Positions 57,340 through 64,000 of a stretch of 64,000 bases of DNA are shown one piece after another (position 1 is the stretch's first letter; each line of letters begins with the position of its first letter). The position numbers and the translations under genes were made by a program. The DNA lies in assembly GCF_001262495.1 (NCBI RefSeq), contig NZ_LGYE01000002.1, forward strand, positions 486,368 to 550,367. Direction: 5' to 3'. Below the pieces are notes generated by a model. The model did no database searches, had not been told where the DNA came from, and saw nothing but the letters and a program-made list of their open reading frames with translations. The DNA comes from Microbacterium sp. GCS4 (GTDB taxonomy: Bacteria > Actinomycetota > Actinomycetes > Actinomycetales > Microbacteriaceae).

Positions 57340-57849
57340 ATGGAGACGCCATCCGAGACCCCTGAGCCGCAGAGTCTTCGGGCGCCCGCCCTCGACCACA
57401 TCGACGCACGAATCGTGCAGTTGCTCAGCGCCGACGGACGCATGACCAACGCCGAGCTCGCCGGGCACCTCGGTGTCGCTCCGTCGACCGCGCACACCCG
57501 GCTGCGCGCACTCGTCGACCGCGGAGTCATCACCGGCTTCCACGCCAGCGTCGACGAGCGGATGCTGGGCGCAGGGCTCCAGGCCGTGATCGGCGTCACG
57601 CTGCGCCCGAGCGGTCGACGCGAGAGCATCGTGGAGTTCGCCGACCGCGTGCGCGTGCTGCCCCAGGTCATCCAGGTGTTCTTCCTCGGCGGGGACGACG
57701 ATTTCCTGCTGCACATCGCCGTCGCGGATTCCTCCGAGATGCGGGAGTTCGTGCTCGAGCACCTGTCGGCGCAGGCCAGCGTCGCGTCGACCCGCACGAG
57801 CATCGTGTTCGACTACCACCGCAACTCGGTCGCGGCGTCGTTCCGCTGA
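57340..57849 (+). CDS. Lrp/AsnC-family regulator, probably of ald
   Basis: 169 residues. An N-terminal HTH (LDHIDARIVQLLSADGRMTNAELAGHLGVAPSTAHTRLRALVDRGVITGF) and a C-terminal AsnC ligand domain (LQAVIGVTLRPSGRRESIVEF ... FFLGGDDDFLLHIAVADS). It is divergent from ald with 109 bases between, the mycobacterial aldR-ald layout, so it is inferred to sense alanine or related amino acids and control ald. A -10-like CATAAT (57327-57332) stands seven bases before the ATG. I chose this start over in-frame upstream ones because of it. Confidence 0.9.
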   Translation: METPSETPEPQSLRAPALDHIDARIVQLLSADGRMTNAELAGHLGVAPSTAHTRLRALVDRGVITGFHASVDERMLGAGLQAVIGVTLRPSGRRESIVEFADRVRVLPQVIQVFFLGGDDDFLLHIAVADSSEMREFVLEHLSAQASVASTRTSIVFDYHRNSVAASFR

Positions 57850-57881
57850 GGGCGCGGGCGTCGTCGCGGAGTAGGCGTCCG

Positions 57882-58286
57882 TCAGGCGCGGACCACGGGG
57901 ACCAGGTCGGTCAGACCACGGAGGGCGTCGCTGTCGCGAGATACGAGCGTGAACCCGTGCGCGAGCGCGGTCGCGGCGAGCATGCGGTCGAACGTATGCG
58001 GACGAGCCGGCAGTCGTTGCGCGCTCAAGTGGGCGAGTACTCGGTCGTAGGCGTCGGCGCAGTCGTCGTCGAACGGGATGCCATCGCCGAAGGCGGCGCG
58101 CAGCGCGGCCAGTCGTGCCGACCGCTGCCTGAAGATCTGGATGTCCTGCGTCGTGTGGAGGCCCTTGGCGAGTTCGGCCCACGTGAGGGAGCTCACGCGC
58201 AGGTCGTCGAACGCGTCGAGATCGGCGGCCGACTCACCGCGAGAGTCGGAGGCGATGAGGATGTTCGTATCGAGGAGCGCGATCAT
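57882..58286 (-). CDS. PIN-domain toxin (VapC-type)
   Basis: 134 residues. PIN domain with the acidic residues that bind metal: the opening IALLDTNILIA (first Asp), SSLTWAELAKG (Glu), PHTFDRMLAATALAHG (Asp) and TLVSRDSDA (Asp). VapC toxins cut tRNA or rRNA. It starts four bases inside the end of the antitoxin gene (ATG at 58286). The antitoxin gene comes first, as usual in VapBC operons. Confidence 0.92.
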   Translation of the reverse strand: MIALLDTNILIASDSRGESAADLDAFDDLRVSSLTWAELAKGLHTTQDIQIFRQRSARLAALRAAFGDGIPFDDDCADAYDRVLAHLSAQRLPARPHTFDRMLAATALAHGFTLVSRDSDALRGLTDLVPVVRA

Positions 58287-58540
58287 CCTTCCCACGCGTT
58301 CCGCGCGTCGTCGAGGTCGGAGCGCTCGATGGTAATCTCCTGCCCCCACGCGGCATCCACGGGCGTTTCCGCAAGCGTGCGGCGCAGATCGGCGGCGGTC
58401 GTCGCGCGGCGGGTTCGTGGCGGGACGAGTTGCGCGATCTCCCGACGGTGTCGCGTCACGGAGTACGTTTCTCCGTGTGCGACCGCGTCGAGGGCGGCAG
58501 TCGGATTCTGACGGAGATCGCCGACGGAGATGGTCTTCAT
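58283..58540 (-). CDS. Phd/YefM-type antitoxin
   Basis: 85 residues from the ATG at 58540 (an ATG directly before it, at 58543, gives one residue more). MKTISVGDLRQNPTAALDAVAHGETYSVTRHRREIAQLVP is a Phd/YefM DNA-binding N-terminus; the C-terminal part ending LDDARNAWEG would wrap the toxin. I prefer the second ATG because TAGAAT (58547-58552, minus strand) then lies six bases before it, as at the other leaderless genes here. Confidence 0.88.
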   Translation of the reverse strand: MKTISVGDLRQNPTAALDAVAHGETYSVTRHRREIAQLVPPRTRRATTAADLRRTLAETPVDAAWGQEITIERSDLDDARNAWEG

Positions 58541-58546
58541 CATCCG

Positions 58547-58573
58547 ATTCTAGCAAATAAAGACATTTATCTA
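58547..58573 (-). promoter_or_regulatory. Antitoxin-toxin promoter with possible operator
   Basis: Reading minus: a -10 TAGAAT and, overlapping its upstream flank, a short A/T-rich inverted repeat ATAAA-TGTC-TTTAT (about 58559-58572). A/T-rich in a GC-rich genome; autoregulation by the Phd-type antitoxin is inferred. Confidence 0.4.
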
Positions 58574-58583
58574 CGTGCGCCAG

Positions 58584-59018
58584 TCAGGCGCCGAAGGCGG
58601 CGGGGAGGGCACAGTAGTCGGCGAAGCGGCGGGTCGGGTTCTCGGGGTCGGTGACGTCGACGAGTGCGGAGGCCACCGAGTGCGGCTGCTCCGCGCCGGC
58701 GAGCTGCCACAGCGTGAAGTTCCACAGGCCACGGGTGCTCTCGCTCAGCAGAGCTGCGGGTCCGGAGACCACGAGCACCGCGCGGTCGGACCCGTCGGCG
58801 CGGAACGGGGCGATCACGTCGGTCCGCAGCACGTCCCCGTCGCCGTCAGCGCTGTGCACGCGCTCGACCGGGTGCCCGGCGGCGACCAGCGCCGCAGCGA
58901 GGTCGTCGGCGGCGCGGCGCGAGCGCTCGGCATCCGTTCCCGCGACCGCGAGCAGTCGCTTCCCCCGGGGGTAGAGGTGCAGGAACTCCGCGGCGATCCC
59001 GGTCCAGGTGTCGGTCAT
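58584..59018 (-). CDS. Hypothetical protein, possibly a degenerate nucleoside-kinase-like domain
   Basis: 144 residues. The central strand-loop RLLAVAGTDAERSRRAADDLAAALVAAGH resembles a P-loop region of uridine-kinase-like proteins, but the GxxxxGK[ST] lysine is missing (GTDAERSR). The remainder (DGDGDVLRTDVIAPFRADGSDRAVLVVSGPAAL ... LWNFTLWQL) looks like the second half of such a fold. Function unknown, probably not a kinase. TAGCCT lies six bases before the ATG on the minus strand (59025-59030). Confidence 0.6.
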   Translation of the reverse strand: MTDTWTGIAAEFLHLYPRGKRLLAVAGTDAERSRRAADDLAAALVAAGHPVERVHSADGDGDVLRTDVIAPFRADGSDRAVLVVSGPAALLSESTRGLWNFTLWQLAGAEQPHSVASALVDVTDPENPTRRFADYCALPAAFGA

Positions 59019-59066
59019 GCAGTCAGGCTACGCCCGTCAGAGCGGGCGGGGGCCGGGAAGGCACGA

Positions 59067-59103
59067 CGAGGGGCCCGGATGCCGTCGGCGTCCGGGCCCC
59101 TCG
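59067..59103 (-). terminator. Terminator after aceB
   Basis: A perfect 13-bp stem, CGAGGGGCCCGGA with its complement, and an 11-base loop, 12 bases after the aceB stop on the minus strand. Confidence 0.8.
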
Positions 59104-59115
59104 AGATCCGCGACC

Positions 59116-60765
<1,650 letters not shown>

Positions 60766-60789
60766 GATCGGTGTCCTTGTCTGTGTGGC

Positions 60790-60842
60790 GCGTTTCGTCT
60801 CGCTTCGCTCGCTCAACGACCGGGGAGCAGCGAGACGAAACG
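60790..60842. repeat. Intergenic palindromic repeat between aceA and aceB
   Basis: CGTTTCGTCTCGCTTCGCTC / GCTCAACGACC, short spacer, then AGCGAGACGAAACG, a shortened second arm. It is directly before the aceA stop codon. Confidence 0.8.
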
Positions 60843-60846
60843 GGGG

Positions 60847-62172
60847 TCAGTGGAACTGCGCGGTCTCGGTGGAGCCGGCGAGGGCGAGCGTGACGCTGTC
60901 GGGGTTGAGCGCCGTCGAGATCACGTCGAAGTAGCCGGTGCCCGCCTCTCGCTGGTGCTTGGTGGCGGTGTAGCCGTCGGCTTCGGCGGCGAACTCGGCC
61001 TCCTGCAGTTCGACGTACGCGCTCATGGCGCGCTCGGCGTAACCGCGGGCGAGGTCGAACATGGAGTGGTTCAGGGCGTGGAAACCGGCCAGCGTGATGA
61101 ACTGGAACTTGTAGCCGAGCTCGGCCAGCTCCTGCTGGAAGGTCGCGATCTCGGCATCCGAGAGGTGGCGCTTCCAGTTGAAGCTCGGTGAGCAGTTGTA
61201 CGCGAGCATCTTGCCGGGGAACTCGGCGTGGATCGCCGCCGCGAACTCGCGGGCCAGTTCGATGTCGGGCTCGCCGGTCTCGACCCAGAGCAGGTCGGCA
61301 TACGGGGCGAAGGCGAGTCCACGGCTGATGACCGAGTCGATGCCGGCGCGGACGCGGTAGAAGCCCTCGGGTGTGCGCTCGCCGGTCGTGAACGCCTGAT
61401 CCCGTTCGTCGACGTCGCTCGTCAGCAGGTCGGCGGCGAGAGCATCCGTCCTGGCGATGATCACGGTCGGGACGCCCGCGACATCGGCCGCGAGGCGTGC
61501 CGCGTTCAGCGTGCGGATGTGCTGCTGTGTCGGCACGAGGACCTTGCCGCCCAGGTGGCCGCACTTCTTCTCGCTCGCGAGCTGGTCCTCCCAGTGGATC
61601 GCTGCCGCGCCCGCCTGGATGAGCGACTGCGCCAGCTCGTAGGCGTTGAGCGGACCGCCGAATCCGGCCTCGGCGTCCGCGACGATCGGCGCGAGCCAGT
61701 CCTGCGTGACGGTGCCCTCGGCGTGCTCGAGCTGGTCCTGGCGCAGCAGCGCGTTGTTGATGCGACGCACGACGGCCGGCACCGAGTTGGCGGGGTAGAG
61801 CGACTGGTCGGGGTAGGTCTGACCGGCGAGGTTGCCGTCGGCCGCGACCTGCCAACCCGAGAGGTAGATGGCCTTGAGGCCGGCGCGCACCTGCTGCACG
61901 GCCTGACCGCCGGTGTAGGCGCCGAGCGCGCGGACGTAGTCCTCGGTGTGCAGCAGGTTCCACAGGTTCTCGGCGCCGCGGTGGGCGAGCGTGGAATCCT
62001 CGCGGACCGAGCCGCGGATGCGGATGACGTCGTCGGCCGTGTAGGTGCGCTCGACGCCGTCCCAGCGCGGGTCGGTGTCCCAGATCTCCTGCAGCTCGGC
62101 GGCCGTCTGGACCTGGTCGCCTGCCCGGAGTCCGGCGGGGCGGGGTGTGCGGTTCTCGGCGGTGTTCGACAT
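60847..62172 (-). CDS. aceA: Isocitrate lyase
   Basis: 441 residues. Splits isocitrate into glyoxylate and succinate. The active-site loop [17 protein letters not shown] contains the catalytic cysteine, and [29 protein letters not shown] and [14 protein letters not shown] are standard. [15 protein letters not shown] is the start, with GGAGACACC in front. With aceB it lets the cell grow on acetate or fatty acids. Confidence 0.96.
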   Translation of the reverse strand: MSNTAENRTPRPAGLRAGDQVQTAAELQEIWDTDPRWDGVERTYTADDVIRIRGSVREDSTLAHRGAENLWNLLHTEDYVRALGAYTGGQAVQQVRAGLKAIYLSGWQVAADGNLAGQTYPDQSLYPANSVPAVVRRINNALLRQDQLEHAEGTVTQDWLAPIVADAEAGFGGPLNAYELAQSLIQAGAAAIHWEDQLASEKKCGHLGGKVLVPTQQHIRTLNAARLAADVAGVPTVIIARTDALAADLLTSDVDERDQAFTTGERTPEGFYRVRAGIDSVISRGLAFAPYADLLWVETGEPDIELAREFAAAIHAEFPGKMLAYNCSPSFNWKRHLSDAEIATFQQELAELGYKFQFITLAGFHALNHSMFDLARGYAERAMSAYVELQEAEFAAEADGYTATKHQREAGTGYFDVISTALNPDSVTLALAGSTETAQFH

Positions 62173-62248
62173 GGTGTCTCCTTGATCGGATGCCGGCGGC
62201 GGTGCCGGGTGGCGTGTATCCACCATCCGTGAAGTTCCGCGGCCTCGA

Positions 62249-62261
62249 TGACGATTCGTCA
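62249..62261. promoter_or_regulatory. Perfect 13-base palindrome, candidate operator
   Basis: TGACGATTCGTCA reads the same on both strands around a central base. It lies about 77 bases before aceA. Candidate for the divergent regulator. Confidence 0.45.
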
Positions 62262-62285
62262 AGTGAAGATCGACGGAAATTCTGT

Positions 62286-62298
62286 TTCTGTGACAGAA
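62286..62298. promoter_or_regulatory. Second perfect 13-base palindrome, candidate operator
   Basis: TTCTGTGACAGAA, again a 6-1-6 palindrome, 37 bases from the first. It sits in a short A/T-rich stretch between the divergent aceA and regulator genes. Confidence 0.45.
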
Positions 62299-62311
62299 TC
62301 GCCCCTGTCTG

Positions 62312-62384
62312 GGTCGTTGAGCGAGCGAAGCGAGACGAAACGTCGCACGTTTCGTCTCGTCGCTCCGCTCCTCGCTCAACGACC
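62312..62384. repeat. Intergenic palindromic repeat upstream of the RamB-like gene
   Basis: Arms in the opposite order from 54753: GGTCGTTGAGCGAGCGAAGC ... GACGAAACG, a 4-base gap, then CGTTTCGTCTCGTCGCTCCG ... CTCAACGACC. The inner ends pair as a very long hairpin. The copies at 60790 and here flank aceA. Confidence 0.85.
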
Positions 62385-62404
62385 GGCGTGCGAAGGAGGC
62401 CCTT

Positions 62405-63844
62405 ATGGACGAGAACGAGACCGACGCCCTCACGATCGGGCGACGCATTCGCCAGCTCCGCACGGCGCGGGGGATGACACTCGACGACCTCGCGGCGGCC
62501 GTCGACCGCGCCCCGAGTCAGCTGTCGATGATCGAGACCGGCAAGCGGGAGCCCAAGCTCACGCAGTTGCAGGCGATCGCCCGGGCGCTCGGCGTGACGT
62601 TGGATGCGCTGCTGGAGGGAGAGCCGCTCGACGAACGCAGCGCGATCGAGATCGCCCTGGAGCGCGCCATGAAGGGGCAGACGTTCCAGGCGCTGGGCAT
62701 CGAGCCCTTCCGGATCGCCAAGAGCATGCCGACCGATGCGCTCAGGGCGCTCCTCGCCCTGCACGGCGAGATCGACCGGCTGCGCGACGAGCGCGCTGCC
62801 ACGCCGGAGGAGGCGCGGCGCGCCAACGTCGAGCTCCGGCACCTGATGCGCCGGCAGGACAATCACTTCGCCGAGCTCGAGGCCCAGGCCTCCGAGATCC
62901 TCGCCGCCGTGCGGCATCCGGGCGGTCCGCTCACCCAGCGCACGGCGTCGGAGATCGCCGCCTACCTCGGCTTCACGCTGCACTACGCCCCCGACCTGCC
63001 GCAGACCACGCGGAGCGTCGCGGATCTCGCGAACGGGCGGCTGTACCTGTCGAGCACGGTGCCGGCCAAGGGCGACGCCCGCACCGCGGTGCTGCAGGCG
63101 CTGTCGAGCCGCATGCTCGGGCACGTAGAGCCGCGCAGCTACGCCGAGTTCTTGCGTCAGCGCGTCGAGACGAACTACCTCACGGGGGCGCTGCTGATGC
63201 CCGAGGCGCACGTCGTGCCCGCGCTGCAGGAGGCCAAGGCCCGGCGGTCGATCTCGATCGAGGATCTGCGCGACGCCTACTCCGTGTCGTACGAGACCGC
63301 CGCGCACCGCTTCACCAATCTCGCGACACGGCATCTCGGCATCCCCGTGCACTTCCTCAAGGTGCACGAATCGGGGACGATCACCAAGGCGTACGAGAAC
63401 GACGACGTGAACTTCCCGACGGATCGGCTCGGCGCGATCGAGGGTCAGATGTGCTGTCGTCGGTGGACGAGCCGGGTCGTGTTCGACGAGGACGACCGCT
63501 TCAACCCCTACTACCAGTACACCGACACGGGCAACGGGACCTATTGGTGCACCGCGCGCGTGGAGGCGTCGAGCGAAGGGCTGCACTCGGTCAGCGTCGG
63601 CGTGCGCTTCGACGACACGAAGTGGTTCGTGGGGCGTGACACCCCGCATCGGGGAGTCTCGCGGCACTCGATCGAGGTGTGCTGCCGCCGGGCGCCCGCC
63701 GACCTGGAGGAGCGCTGGCGCGAGCAGTCCTGGCCGAACGTGAAGACGCCCCGCACGCTGCTCGCGACCCTGCCGACCGGTGCCTTCCCCGGAGTCGACT
63801 CGACCGATGTGTACGAGTTCCTCGAGGCGCACGCCCCGCGCTGA
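62405..63844 (+). CDS. RamB/ScfR-like transcriptional regulator (HTH_3, DUF2083)
   Basis: 479 residues. An N-terminal XRE HTH ([54 protein letters not shown]), a middle helical part, an IrrE-like domain ([38 protein letters not shown] ... LTGALLMPE) and a C-terminal DUF2083 domain with cysteines ([15 protein letters not shown]). This is the RamB/ScfR type, which in Corynebacterium and mycobacteria controls isocitrate lyase and propionyl-CoA genes and senses short-chain acyl-CoA. Divergence from aceA supports that role. A GGAGG site precedes the ATG. The HExxH of active IrrE proteases is missing. Confidence 0.9.
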   Translation: MDENETDALTIGRRIRQLRTARGMTLDDLAAAVDRAPSQLSMIETGKREPKLTQLQAIARALGVTLDALLEGEPLDERSAIEIALERAMKGQTFQALGIEPFRIAKSMPTDALRALLALHGEIDRLRDERAATPEEARRANVELRHLMRRQDNHFAELEAQASEILAAVRHPGGPLTQRTASEIAAYLGFTLHYAPDLPQTTRSVADLANGRLYLSSTVPAKGDARTAVLQALSSRMLGHVEPRSYAEFLRQRVETNYLTGALLMPEAHVVPALQEAKARRSISIEDLRDAYSVSYETAAHRFTNLATRHLGIPVHFLKVHESGTITKAYENDDVNFPTDRLGAIEGQMCCRRWTSRVVFDEDDRFNPYYQYTDTGNGTYWCTARVEASSEGLHSVSVGVRFDDTKWFVGRDTPHRGVSRHSIEVCCRRAPADLEERWREQSWPNVKTPRTLLATLPTGAFPGVDSTDVYEFLEAHAPR

Positions 63845-63871
63845 GCGATCTCGGCGGGAGACCGCAGGCGC

Positions 63872-64000
63872 TCAGGCGGTGAGGGCGCTCGGCGCCCAGG
63901 ACGGCCAGTCGACCCTGCCGATCGGAACGCCGTGCTCGTAGGTCGCGACGAGACGGAAGGGTGCGGCGGCGGTGCTGTTGTCGAAGAACTCCGCGCGATC
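63872..64000 (-). CDS. C-terminal end of a gene, cut by window edge
   Basis: An open minus-strand frame of 42 codons runs in from the right edge and stops at 63872, ending DWPSWAPSALTA. Good codon use and gene-like position after the convergent regulator support coding. Too short to identify; VATYEHGVPIGRVDWPSW is the visible part. Confidence 0.6.
   Translation of the reverse strand, partial: DRAEFFDNSTAAAPFRLVATYEHGVPIGRVDWPSWAPSALTA

Overview
This 64 kb window is a piece of a high-GC Gram-positive chromosome, almost certainly an actinomycete of the family Microbacteriaceae and probably close to Microbacterium. The evidence is a very GC-rich third codon position, frequent GTG starts, a menaquinone pathway, MT0933-type and RamB-type actinobacterial proteins, and many genes that seem to be read from leaderless mRNAs. 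I see no tRNA or rRNA gene, insertion sequence, integrase, phage gene or CRISPR array.

Layout. 1-16.4 kb: a cut-off rhomboid-like membrane protein, a sugar-dehydrogenase-like lipoprotein, a DsbA-like thiol protein, then a menaquinone block (menD, menF, menG/ubiE, polyprenyl diphosphate synthase) with PPK2, DUF402 and a ferredoxin-NADP reductase. After it come a hydrolase, a GntR regulator, YajQ and several actinobacterial membrane or hypothetical proteins. 16.4-21.1 kb: the str operon (rpsL, rpsG, fusA, tuf). 21.1-31.3 kb: a 3,043-residue cell-wall-anchored DUF11 repeat protein with a structured leader, a small MT0933-like protein and about 860 bp without a gene. This block separates tuf from rpsJ, which are close neighbours in many bacteria. 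31.4-48.8 kb: the S10, spc and alpha ribosomal clusters (rpsJ to rplQ, with secY, adk, map, infA and rpoA). A second DsbA-like protein and a small cysteine-containing secreted protein sit between map and infA. 48.8-64 kb: an acyl-CoA ligase, a TauE-type exporter, a two-gene MaoC dehydratase pair joined to murB, a fibronectin-III secreted protein, a VOC protein, an aminotransferase, ald with a divergent Lrp-type regulator, a VapBC-type toxin-antitoxin pair, and the glyoxylate shunt (aceB, aceA) with a divergent RamB-like regulator.

How it works together. The core is translation and secretion (ribosome, elongation factors, SecY, Adk, Map, IF-1, RNA polymerase alpha). Around it are respiratory quinone synthesis, acetate or fatty-acid use through the glyoxylate shunt, and envelope functions. 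The most distinctive items are the giant surface protein placed in the ribosomal super-cluster, the secreted four-cysteine protein with its DsbA-like neighbour, a family of intergenic palindromes, and a very regular pattern of a -10 box six bases before the start codon.
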